From Archegozetes longisetosus (lineage: Eukaryota; Arthropoda; Arachnida; Sarcoptiformes; Trhypochthoniidae), in assembly GCA_018873245.2 (NCBI GenBank), contig JAEMBT020000005.1, forward strand, positions 5,070,001-5,134,000: a DNA stretch of 64,000 nt. Direction: 5' to 3'. Both the position numbers and the translations under genes were made by a program. Positions 46,672-57,344 of the stretch are shown piece after piece. The notes beneath the pieces are model-generated. The model was not told the origin of the DNA and did no database searches. It saw only the letters and a list, made by a program, of their open reading frames with translations. Positions within the stretch are counted from its first letter, which is position 1. Every line of letters starts with the position of its first letter.

Positions 46672-49600
46672 ATGACTAATAAAAATAATAAAGTCTTAGA
46701 ATTGAGTCAAAACTGCATTAGTTTTGAACCGGTCTCTAAAAATGTGAACGTCTTTTACGATGAATCAAATCGTCAGGTATTTAGACATGAATTGAATGAA
46801 TTATTGAAACAATTATTTTCAGATTGTTTGTATTAGTCAACAAGTGAATCAATTGATTTCGTTTCAATTCATAGGTATTTGTAGTTCTGAATAGATGTTC
46901 TGATGGTGTCATAGTCAAAGGACCGGAGGAGACCACCACTCAATTCAAGTACATTATTATCATTTTTGATCACTTCTCCAATTAATCTTTGTATTAGTTG
47001 TCAGATCAACATCTGTTTGACTTCCTTTCAATTAAAATCTTATTGTATTTTGAGATTTGTACAAATCTAAAACTTTTTATTTTGAATTTCAGACTTGAAG
47101 ATAGAGGAGACGTACTTTCGATCAAATTTTCTCCAGCTTGTGATGTCTTAGCTCTGCAAAGGACTACCAACACGGTTGAATTCATCAATTTTACGAATGG
47201 GCAACCAAGTGCCCAGTACTTTCAGACCTCTAAGGTATGGCCCTTATCCTTTTCTTATTTCAATCAATTCTCAAAATAATCTTCAAGAACTCAATTGAAT
47301 CTTCAATATTCATGGAGTTAATGACAGCTAACAGACAAATACTGTTGTGTTCGATTTATTTGATGAGATTTTCGAAAATATGGCAAAGATATGGCAAGCA
47401 TCACATTATTTCATGTCTATAATAAGTTTATAATTTTATAACAGCTTTCAGATTTGACTCTTTATAAGTTATCGCAAATGATACTCAGATTCAAGCATAG
47501 TTAAGGTTAAAGCTAAATATGAGGTACCACGCTTACTCCTACTCATTAAACTTTATTATAAGTAAAATTGATAACTAAGCAATAATCGATCAAAAAGCGT
47601 AAAAATGCCTATTTCTCTGATACTGATTAAGGGAGAGCCTATTTAACAAGCAGCAAAATGGATTTGTTTTTAATTTTTAAAATTGTTTTGAGAACTGACT
47701 GAAGAGGCTGGAGCCTTGCCCACGTTGCGGATGTAGTGTTTGAAAAATTAAAAATCTGTTGAATTGAAAACTTTAGAGCAAAAACGCGAAGGTATTGGGA
47801 TTTATTTGGACAAATACTTATGAAATCGTTTATGTGACAGATGTTGGCATTGAGTTCTATCAAGTACTACCTGATCGTAAATTAGTTAAATGCTTGAAAA
47901 CTTTCAACATATCTGTCGAATGGTTTGTCTATCAGGTAGACATCAAATAGTTTTTTTTTAAGTAGAATTGATTTTTTAATTCTAGTCTCTCAAAAGCCTC
48001 TTTCAGCGATTCTTCTCGTTGCAAATGGAACTTTTGGAAATGTTATTCAAGTCTTTCAATTCAGAGTATGAACTTATTTGCTCTAAAATTAGTAATTGAT
48101 TAGTGCATATTTATAGCCGAGTATTGTGTATAAATTGTCCAAATTCGAAGTTGAGTGGCCTAATAAGGTGAAAACTGCAAAAGTAAATCTATATGAAAGA
48201 GATGTTGCGATCGCCAACTTGTGAGATATCCTGATTTTAATTGAATTGAATTGAATTGGAGAATAAAATGCGAATAATTGAATTTTTAGATACGGAAAAA
48301 GCTGTTTATTAGTATTGAGACATCAGCCTATAAAAGACCATAGTGGAGCTCATATTCTGATCTATACTTTTCAGAAGTAAGTTATTTAGTTATAAAGACA
48401 ATGCCTCAAACAAATTAAATGTTCAAATACTCAAACAGAGATTCTGTGCCTCAAAAGTCAGATGTTTTATTGTTGAACATGACAGGACGGTTTGCCATTA
48501 ATATAGTCGATGATCTGGTTATAGTCCATCACCAAACTTCTCAAACGTCGTTAATATTTGACATTAATTTGCAACCAAGTGAAATGATGGGAAATGTCAA
48601 ACTCCATCACCCAATTCTTCCTCATTGTACTATAAAGCCTTTTAAACTGAATGACATAATAGACTGTGAACTTTGTAAGGCTTTTAAATTGGTTTCTGAA
48701 TCGAATTGAAATGACTCTAAAATCTCTGATTTATAGATTCTACGAATTGGGTAATATTTCAGCCAAACATAATAATTGATGCAAGACTTGGGTGTTTGTG
48801 GTTTTTACAAATCAATTTAAGTCAAGTCATTGAATTAGTTCCGAGTATTCCTCTGCTGATAGACTTTTTAATGCTTAGACGCAATTCAAAATCAGTAATA
48901 CTGAAAGTGTGCAAAAATTCAATAATTGACAGCGGAAAGAGTCTGCAAAACCCATTGGGAAATCTATCGCTTATATTCAACAAACTTAACAGCGCCTACA
49001 AAGAAGCGCTTAGTATGGATTTTAATCCAAATCAAACTAACTTTGATTCGGGCAAACAAAAATTGAGAACAATCATCAATCAAACAGATATATTTTCCAA
49101 TGTTTTTACTATTTTTGAAGAACAAAATTCGGTAATCATATTAAAATACAATATAAACTTGATTTAATATTTGTGTCATTTTTCAGTCATTAGACGAGAA
49201 TTTGATTGTTTCGATTCTATTCGAGTACATCTATTCGTTATCTCAATACCAAATTCAAATTCAATATTTTGTGTATGAATTTTTGATAACACATTTGGTT
49301 CGAACGAAGCACTTCTACCAAATGCATCAATTCCTTCAGTACCATGTCTTTTCTGATTCTAAGCCATTGGCATGTCTTCTATTATCTCTGGAGCCCCATT
49401 ACGCACATGCTGTTCAGTTGGCACTGGACATGTTAAGGAGACTGATGACTGCTGACGAAGAAATAGTGGAAGTTTTGTTATCACAGTATCAGATATCTCG
49501 AGCCTTAAGATTTATTCAAAATCATTGCAATATCGACAGCATATCTGCTCGAAAATTCTTGGATGTGGCCATGAATTCAGGAGACATAAAATTATTTTAT

Positions 49601-49847
49601 TCTGTCTACAAATTCTTTGAATTAAGAAATCTAAGAATGCGTGGATCACCAGCTTTTGCGAGTGGTATGTATTGCTTCGAAGTAAATTTTATTAACTAAA
49701 AAAAGTAGAAAATATCCAATGCATATTTTGATGCAAAAACTAAATTGTATTTATTAATTAGGAGAGCATTGCGAGATATATGTTGAACACTTTGAAAACT
49801 TATTTGGCACTCCGTCGAGTCTGAACAACGACCAAATCGTTAAATAA
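46672..49847 (+). CDS. RMC1: RMC1, regulator of MON1-CCZ1
   Basis: Eleven exons (46672-46776, 46875-46948, 47093-47234, 47777-47935, 47997-48065, 48117-48220, 48290-48376, 48439-48674, 48737-49131, 49187-49664, 49762-49847) join in phase to 644 residues. Human RMC1 (C18orf8/Mic1) has about 657. RMC1 is the third subunit of the MON1-CCZ1 exchange factor that activates RAB7 on late endosomes and autophagosomes. Diagnostic blocks include NVFYDESNRQVF, IKFSPACDVLALQRT, TDVGIEFYQVLPDRK, NIVDDLVIVHHQTSQTSLIF, NWVIFQPNIIIDA, HQFLQYHVFSDSKPLACLLL, EIVEVLLSQYQISRALRFI and ARKFLDVA. The N-terminal half is a WD40-like beta propeller and the C-terminal half helical. The exon 5 acceptor at 47996 was chosen over one at 47985 because only it keeps the frame. 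Confidence 0.93.
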
Positions 49848-49852
49848 GGATC

Positions 49853-49858
49853 AATAAA
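49853..49858 (+). terminator. AATAAA five bases after the RMC1 stop
   Basis: This exact AATAAA starts five bases after the TAA of RMC1 (49845-49847). Use of this signal would leave a 3' UTR of only about 20 to 35 bases. Confidence 0.6.
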
Positions 49859-49941
49859 ACTTTGTTAATATTAAACTGTGATAGATATTTAAGAGCCAGT
49901 ATTCGAATTTATAAAAAGATATAAGTATTAAAGATTTTATT

Positions 49942-50395
49942 TTATGACCAATTGTTGTGACAAATTGTTGCGCCGCGAATTTTAACACCCTCCAAAACCA
50001 TAGCGAGTAACGCTATTCTCATATACATTTCTCTCTGCTTGTCTGAAATTGCAGCTCTCGGATCGGTGTCGAAAATCGGGGTTAAGAGAATCAAAGTTTT
50101 TGAAAATTAATCAAAGTTAAAAACTCAAAATTGATTAGTCAATAGCTGAAGAGATACAACATACTGTATTCCTCTAGACTCAGGAGTGGATGCATAACAA
50201 TCATTCTTTTCTTAGCTTTAGTCATTAGCTGAGGCGTGACCACAAAGTGTCCGCAACAAGATTTATATTTGTTCTCACTCGAGAACCTTTCCTTTTGAAT
50301 ATGTGTCATATAAAAAACATCGGTATCAGGTAAAACGTCTTCTAATGACGAAGACTCCTTTTGTGGAATGGGCGGGCTATAGAATATCGGACACG
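49942..50395 (-). pseudogene. CAD: Fragment of CAD aspartate carbamoyltransferase domain
   Basis: The minus strand reads PPIPQKESSSLEDVLPDTDV, then FYMTHIQKERF, then FVVTPQLMTKAKKRMIVMHP, matching the C-terminal half of the ATCase domain of the pyrimidine-synthesis protein CAD. A second segment reads FDTDPRAA, then a frame-shifted FRQAER, then MYMRIALLAMVL, again as in ATCase. The two segments are separated by a stop-containing stretch of about 60 bp (50098-50150), which may be an old intron. At least two frame shifts occur near DPRAA. The HPLPR motif of active ATCase is changed to HPLLS. No other CAD domains are visible on either side, so this is a broken, transposed gene piece. Confidence 0.8.
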
Positions 50396-51889
50396 ATGGG
50401 TTCCCGACCTACCACCCCTAAGTGTAATACATCAATGGATTCAGTTCGTCGAGCTGAACACTGATACTAAACTTGATCACTTTCAACCCGAACCTGACCA
50501 CTTCTGGTCAACTCCCGACGGAAGTGACTGACCCCATTAAGTGGTACATCGTTGGACTCAGGACATCGAACTGAGCAATTTGATACCTCACTTGATCAAT
50601 TATCTCAAGTAGCTCTCGAAACATTCAACTTTTAGTTTCTTTAACTCCAGCATGCCGGCATTCAATTATAGTTACCTAGAAGCTAACATCGTCTATAGGT
50701 GCCACCCAGACCTACCGGACACAATGGATTCCTGATGGCATACGAACGTGAAATTTTAGATATATTCTCGGTAGGATTTCGGATGTGCAGGCAGTTGCTT
50801 AGAGTTCGTTGTTTCAAGTTTCAAACTTTTACACTGTAAACTCATTCATATTTAGTAAGTGTAAACGCAGAGACTGTGATAGTGTGTATGTATGTAATTT
50901 TATGTTACAGTTTGTAATTCATTAAACATTTATGCGTAGTTATGTTGTTTATTAACATTTACTATAGGATTTTTGGTAGATGGTGCCTTTTCCGGGCACA
51001 CCCTTTTGATGATTGATGCTAATAGTACTCGGTGTGTGGAGTCTAACGATATAGCACATGCCATGTTTTATCTACAAATAACGTGAAAATTTTGATCTTT
51101 TAATAATTATTATATACTCCAGGCACCCACTTTTGATGATCGATCCTAATAGTACTCGATGTAGTGAGTCGATTGATATATTACATGGCCATATTCTATC
51201 CATAAATTACGTAAAAGTGAAATATTTTAAAAACTCAAAAATAGTTCTAACGCTAGGTATCCCTTCCGAAATGCGATATAAGATAATTCTCTGAAATAAT
51301 TAAGTATCCACATGCGTGATTTAACCTAAGTGAAAATTGTGTCAGGTCGCGAAGCGAGGAACGTGTGATTCTGGGCACCGTCCGATTTTAATGAGTGATA
51401 TATCATAGGAAAGGTCTTTTGATGCTGAACACAAAAGTCTCTAGGGACTTTTTACCAAAATCAATAGTTTTTGAGTTATGAGGAAAAATCGCCTTATGTT
51501 AAAAATAATTTTTTTCGGGTTTTTAGCCACAAAAATATAACATTTGTGTTGCCCACTTCCTACCACGTGGAGGTAAACCCGAAGGAAGCATAGAACTAAA
51601 ACCAGAACTAAAAACAAATTAAAAAACTATAAAATATTAATCTGTGTCAGTGCTATCCGGATAGGTAAAATCTTTGAATCATCAAATTGCCTACCTGGTG
51701 ATTTGATCTCACAAGGAAAGTTTCCCAACGTTAAGATGCCGATTTTGATGAAACTTACTGAGAATAATCTTTACGAAAAGTGTATCAAAAATATCGGTTC
51801 AGTTTCTGCTGAAGAATTAATTTATACCTTATATTCAATTTTTGAAATTTTAATTCAATTGAGTAGCTCATTATAATAATGTTATTCAA
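50396..51889. repeat. Repetitive non-coding region with a diverged tandem duplication
   Basis: Two copies of a roughly 105-bp block are recognisable at about 50996-51100 and 51122-51230. They share acttttgatgat, cgatcctaatagtactcg and attctatccataaat-like segments. Around 50390-50420 and 50715-50745, related motifs (ggacac-atgg-ttcc and gacctacc) appear twice in different order. A further stretch at 51350-51560 and 51640-51790 looks like transposon flank. No coding sequence was found. Confidence 0.5.
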
Positions 51890-53490
51890 TGTAATAGTGG
51901 GTAAAGCAAAATGATCTTATACACCATCTACACAAGATAAACACACCGTCTGGGCACTGACTATTGTTTTCGAAACAAACTGAATCGACAAATTTAAAAC
52001 AAACTTTTGATACATAATCAAAGCGTTCAGGATTTTGGGTTAAATATCCGGCTTTAAACCAAGCATATCATATCATAGGTCGAAGACGCGGAGAAGAAAG
52101 TTCATTATGAATAAGTGAATGCAACTTAATAGTGTTATTACGCTGTTTGAGATTCAGATCAATATCATCCAATAATACACGCTCAAAAAACTTTCTTGAC
52201 ATAATTTTCCACTTCCTAAAATAGTAAACGTCAAGGGGTTGAACAAGTGAGGTTGTTTTGGACGGAATCTTTAAGATGTTGATTGTCTTGTCATCAGTTA
52301 AAAGATCTTCGAACATATTCCGATCTGATTGTCCAGTCCACGAATAAAATAAAAGCAGAGCCTTTGTGTCCATTGAAGGCATAAAAAAGTCTAAAACCGG
52401 TCTTTAATAAGATATTTAGACATTTTCCTGATGATGAGCAATAGATAGAAACATTTTCCGGTCTGAAGACTTGGGTTTTTGCACCGAATTCCCCTGATAC
52501 TTCTTTTAAGCATAAAAACAATAGTGACAAAAACTTGCCATCAAGACTGATTGTAGGCTGGATTTTTAACCAATGAGTTATTGCACGAAGAGAAATAACT
52601 GTAGATAACACTTCCTTTTGCTCTTATTGAGCTAGAGTTCTACCAGAGTACATTCCATAATTAAACCCAGACTGGCCTGTGTTGAATATTTGATTTGGGC
52701 TATAGTCGCTGAACGCAAACAGAGCAGAATCTATAAAAAATTGAGCTGTTACTGCAATATGTTCACTCTCCTGCTTGTATCTTGGTGTTACAAATTTCGT
52801 TATTTTATGAGAGCAAATTCTGTTAGCTGACTTGAATTTCAAAATCCATTTCTTGGAGGCTGTAAAATCAGTTTATCGCCCTTGCCTTTTTTCTAGCCCA
52901 TCTTTGCACGTCATAATCGTGAATTGGTAGTAATTTATCGACCGCTTTCTCAAACTCATTTGAAGTGTGTTTCCAAACCTTTTGAAGTTTATTGTACCTG
53001 TTTCCATGTTTCTCAATTTATTTTTCCCAATTATATAATTGAGTCTCACTAGTTACATAACGATATCTGCTTTGAACCGATGTTAAAACTCTTCTCTTTC
53101 CTTCTTCATTCCGCCAATACTTGATTGCATTTATTTTATCGTCAATTGAAATTATTTTGCCTGATTTGTCTAATTCATCCTCGTTATCGTCTTAAGTTAT
53201 ATCTTCATTTGCAGGCTCAATCTCGTCAAAAGTAAGCTTTCCTTCACTTTTAAATGCAAAATTAGGAGTTTTCAAACATGACTCAATGATGCTTGAAAGT
53301 AGTGAAATTTAGGCGATGAATTGTAGACAAACTCGCCAATTAAATGATTTACTAAATCAATTTCGTTTCCATTTGGAATAAATGCCTCCCCGTATTTGTA
53401 AGATATAGTTTCATATAAGTATTTCGCGACAGATTTATGTTTGGCCATTTTAGTCGAGATTTTGCAACAGAATATCTCATACAAAGTAAA
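51890..53490 (-). pseudogene. Degraded pogo/Tigger-type DDE transposase
   Basis: Read on the minus strand, pieces occur in the order expected for a CENP-B/pogo-like DDE transposase. These are an N-terminal DNA-binding-like part with SQYRYVTSETQLYNWE-type helices (about 53120-52870), SANRICSHKITKFV and NTGQSGFNYGMYSGRTL (52840-52630), ISLDGKFLSLLFLCLKE and SSSGKCLNI (52560-52430), and TKALLLFYSWTGQSDRNMF with IPSKTTSLVQPLDVYYFRKW (52370-52190). A Cys-rich C-terminus is visible towards 51890. In this family a catalytic Asp is expected in the DSW-type motif. Here it reads YSW, so that residue is lost, as is the Asp of the NTDQSG motif, which reads NTGQSG. Several stops and shifts separate the pieces. 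No terminal repeats were identified. Confidence 0.7.
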
Positions 53491-54137
53491 AGTTTACTTC
53501 AATTTAAACAACACGAACTATGTAGTGTCGTTCACCTATTCCATTATGACGAAATGTTTTAGCGTCAAAGTAGTCAAAGAGTTTTAAATTGAATTGCAGT
53601 TGTTTTTTTAACCAAAACTATTAAGTTTCCAAATACTTTCGAAGCATAAAATTGGAGAATTTCAACTACAAGCTATGAAATCAAATTATTTTTATTGTTT
53701 GAAATCAGTCAGACCGTAAATGCTTGTCCTTTTGTTTTCATAACTCATACCTTAAAACTTAATCTTGTTATTTATTTAGTCTAGTTTCCATTTATTTATT
53801 TTTGAATGTTTTTTTCAAGAGTAGTTTTCATATAAACGTTTTACATTGAAAGACTTTTAGATTGAAATATTAAATGTAAATTTAATAGCTTTGTCATTTT
53901 ATCCTCGTTCAGTAAATTTGATTGTTTATTTATTCAATTATTTTTCATCGGAATAAATGATAAATAATCTGTATGAAACTTAAGATATCTGATGAAAAAA
54001 ACAACTTTGTTTACTCAATTTGTAGTATCGGTATACGACTTTATATTAGTTTACTTTAAATACGACACACTATACAGCGTAAAAGTACCAAAGTGAAAAA
54101 CTCAGCACAAATCGAATCTGGATCTCTAATACACTTT
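53491..54137. other. AT-rich region between transposon remnants
   Basis: No gene or clear repeat was identified. Confidence 0.4.
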
Positions 54138-54320
54138 TCATAATGATGATTTTCTGTAAGAAAATCGACATCTCAAGACAGGGAGACTTTCCTTGTCAGA
54201 TAGGTATTTGCCATATCCGAGGTACCAGAGCACTGTCATTATATGTGCACAGCATCCGACAGTTCTGAGGCCGTTTTTGCACTGACAACAGTACTCAATT
54301 ATTGAATCGGTTTCGGACAT
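54138..54320 (-). pseudogene. SWIM-type zinc-finger remnant, transposon-associated
   Basis: The frame reads YCCQCKNGLRTVGCCAHI followed by MTVLWYLGYGKYLS. The CxC...CxH spacing is that of a SWIM zinc finger. The form CxCxxGxRTxGxCAHI-x4-WYLGY is common in repetitive, transposase-linked proteins of many invertebrates. Upstream catalytic parts are not visible, so this is a 3' remnant. Confidence 0.6.
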
Positions 54321-55859
54321 TTTCTTATCTATTAAAAGGTAGATCAGATACTTTGTTCGATTCCGGAACCTAGGGTGGTGTCTGCCGTACCCCTACAAGA
54401 AGAGTTTGGCCCACCTGGCTAGGGAGACCCAGCCTGGGTCACAGAACCAACCCCCGTAGAGGGATGTTGGCCCTGCCCCGTTCCCTTTGTAAACATTACT
54501 GGGAGCACTTCTAGATTTCAAAGCTGGTGGTTTTTGGATTTAGAGACCAGTTACATAACAGTGTCAAGTGGACTATTGAGGTATTCACCTTGTTGAACTG
54601 AGTCTATTGGTACCCAACTTCGGGTTCTAGATCACTTGGTCAGTTAACCATCGCTCCAAACGAGTCTTATATTTTTTACCTATTTGCCTTCTTATAACTC
54701 TGTAGAGGCTTCCTCCATGGTCCGGATCTAATTCAGCTTTGCGAGGCCTTTCTAAATACACGAATATTAAAAGCTTTGGCTTTAATAAGCATAAATTGTT
54801 AATTCTAGGATTGATCTTTAAAACTGAACATAAACCAAGTTAAATTTGGGCCCATTTTACACATATAAGTATGTTTGACCAATTCTCTAGAGACTAGAGA
54901 TAAAGATTGAAGTTTAGATCTCATTTCGAGTTTTGATCAATGATTTCTTTAAAGTATGTTTTCTCAATGAAAAAAACTTTGTATGAATGACATTTTGATT
55001 ATATTTATTTTGATATTTTAAGGTTTGTTTTTACATTCTAATGAATTACATAAACAGTTTTCATTACAATTTTGGCCAACTTTTTTACAGTCACACAAAC
55101 GAACGCATTTAGCTTTACAGCTACAATAAAATTGATTATTAATTTCTAACAAAAGCTGAATTTTTTATTTAATTTAGAAACTTTTTGATCTGAATTTGAA
55201 TAAAATAAAATACTATAAAATTTAACATTTTTCAGTATCAAAACATATTTCAGTAAACTTTTTATATCGTCAAATTTATACTATATTGTTAACCATTTGA
55301 AAACTATAACATCAAACTTTTAAAAATATTTAAAATTAACTTTCTGGCCTTAATAAATCACTTAAAATCAAAAATATCTCAAAGTATCTTAAACAAAGTC
55401 AAAATCAAATGAAATCAAGTTTAGATATTTTGAAATAAAAGTGTTGAAGCTTAATGTTAAATATGTATGATTTGTACGCCTGAAACTTTAAGAACTTAAT
55501 CCTTAATGTCTAGTCATGATGTCGTGAAACAAACCTTTTGGGAATTCATTGATATCTTTTTCACTTTTTATAGTTTGGGTCTAGTTTTCATTTGGTTTAT
55601 GTTCAATGAATATAATTCTACTAAAGATATAACTAAAGATCAATCCTAGAATTGCCGTTCCGAACCCTTTGGAGCTTATAACTCGGAAACGGAATGAGAT
55701 AGACTATAAGTTATTTATATATATGTATTAATATATATATATATTTGAACTCAGCAAAGTAAGATCTATCCAATGATACTAAAGTCAGCGGGCCCAAAAA
55801 TATTGGTCTTCTTTGTAATATTCTCTATCTTATAGTCATACATGTTAATCAGGCGCAAT
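54321..55859. other. Non-coding region with a GC-rich block
   Basis: A block at about 54360-54500 is clearly richer in G and C (cccacctggctagggagacc and similar) than the whole surrounding region. It reads like part of a transposon UTR or an insertion from a different base-composition source. The rest is AT-rich, with an AT-dinucleotide tract at about 55715-55745. Confidence 0.45.
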
Positions 55860-56400
55860 AGGTTTATATTGCCTATAATCCGTTATCGGACAGTTCGTCC
55901 AAAGACAATTCGTCTAATAGACAATAAGTCCAACGGAAAAATTGTCCAATAAGTTATTTTGACTGAAAATTTGTCTGCGCAGGTGGATACCAAGGCCTAT
56001 ACTAATTAATACCTGAAAGCAATCTGAAAATACCTACACTATTGTTATTGATCTTCTATGTGCTCATAACGTTCACTTGTAATCTAGTATTTTATATTTT
56101 CAAAAATTAATACATTGACTTGTGATTCTTTTTATTCAATAAAATTTTATTACTTTTTTTTAAATATTCAGTGATGTTTTAATTTTCTAAAAAAATTGAC
56201 TTTAAAAGTTTTTTCTTTTATGTCTAAAAAATATTTAATTCTTAAATAATCATTTTATATAGAGCCCGTTGGACCAATTGGTTTTTGGACGTATCGTCCT
56301 ATTAGACGAATTGTCCTTCGGACAAATCATCCTTTGGATGAACTGTCCATTGGACGAATTGTCATTTGACGAATTGTCTTAGTTCCCTATAAACTATTGC
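55860..56400. mobile_element. Foldback element made of GGAC/GTCC motifs
   Basis: The left side (55880-55960) contains ggacagttcgtccaaagaca, cgtctaatagacaat and gtccaacgg. The right side (56260-56395) contains the same words inverted and extended, for example gacgaattgtccttcggaca and ggacgaattgtc repeated several times. Each motif is itself nearly palindromic. The centre is AT-rich and non-coding. This pattern of short attcgtcc/ggacaa words is seen in miniature elements of many invertebrates, but I cannot assign a superfamily. Confidence 0.6.
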
Positions 56401-56697
56401 ATTTAGGTTGTCATTTGGTTTGATTAACATTTTAATTACGTTTAAAAGTGTTTTAAAATGGTTTATATTGGTGTTATATTGTCTAACTAGAATAAGAAAG
56501 AACACTATAGGATATACACTATTGTGATTTTCTGATTATAATGGTTTAATCATAATAGTTCATCAATTTTATTAGTATAATTATGTAGAAATTCTTATTT
56601 ACACTGAATATATGATTAATAGAGATATAAAAAATTGTTACACTTTGTTAATTATTTCAATACCGGTAAATCTATTTTAATTTATCCAGAAGGTTAC

Positions 56698-56966
56698 CTC
56701 TTCCTACCCAGTTAGTTCCAGATGGGTACGGCATAGTTACGAGGTTGCACTTCCACGCTAGACACATGAAATTGTATACTATTAACATTTCTAACGTGAC
56801 CTCCAACTCAAAGCCAAGAACTCCAGCTCCCTGAAGCAATATTGTTCCCCATGATTCAAAATTGTAACCTGGATTATGGTATTGAGCATGAGTTAGCCTG
56901 TGCGAAATTTTATCTTGTATTTGCCCAAATGGTGCTAAATCATATCCAAGTATGCGGAAGAAAGAG
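56698..56966 (-). CDS. Well-formed isolated exon, unidentified
   Basis: A fully open frame of 89 codons plus split codons is bounded by an acceptor (ctag, AG at 56967-56968) and a donor (gtaacc, at 56692-56697). It reads FRILGYDLAPFGQIQDKISH, later GYNFESWGTILLQGAGVLGF and VTMPYPSGTNWVGRG. The composition is that of a real protein. It is alone: flanking exons were not recognised, although a Cys-containing fragment (FPLKEGQKCNKCSVYPNQ) is visible upstream on the same strand near 57100-57200. It may be part of an unrecognised gene or a transposed fragment. Confidence 0.4.
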
Positions 56967-57059
56967 CTAGATTATATAATATACCGGAAAATTTCAGTAT
57001 TTACTAAATTTTTAATAAAAAATATGTTATGTAAATTTTGTACATCGGAGTGTATAATA

Positions 57060-57250
57060 TTACACTATTGCAGCTGTTACACAGTGAAGCAGATCATAGG
57101 AGAGATCCCAGTATGAGGGCATCCAGACTGATCCTCAGCCTCTGATTAGGGTAGACACTACATTTGTTACATTTCTGCCCCTCCTTTAAAGGGAAACAAG
57201 AGTGCCCCTCCAAATGATTCAATTCTGTATGCAAACCTCATTATCCCTAT
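57060..57250 (-). pseudogene. GC-richer gene or transposon fragment with a CxxC motif
   Basis: The minus strand reads ELNHLEGHSCFPLKEGQKCN followed by KCSVYPNQRLRISLDALILG before a stop. The CNKC pair suggests a zinc-binding element. The stretch is less AT-rich than its surroundings. The family is not recognised. Confidence 0.3.
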
Positions 57251-57344
57251 CATCTCACCTTTGAAATGTCTTCAAACCAATGAGTGTTCACTGATGTGAA
57301 TAGTGCGGTAAATGATTGCGATAACAGAGTCTCGGTAAAGTTAC

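Noticed and set aside
47237..47422. Open frame inside RMC1 intron 3 as an extra exon
   Set aside because: Its translation has no similarity to RMC1, while the exon at 47777-47935 continues the conserved sequence in phase.
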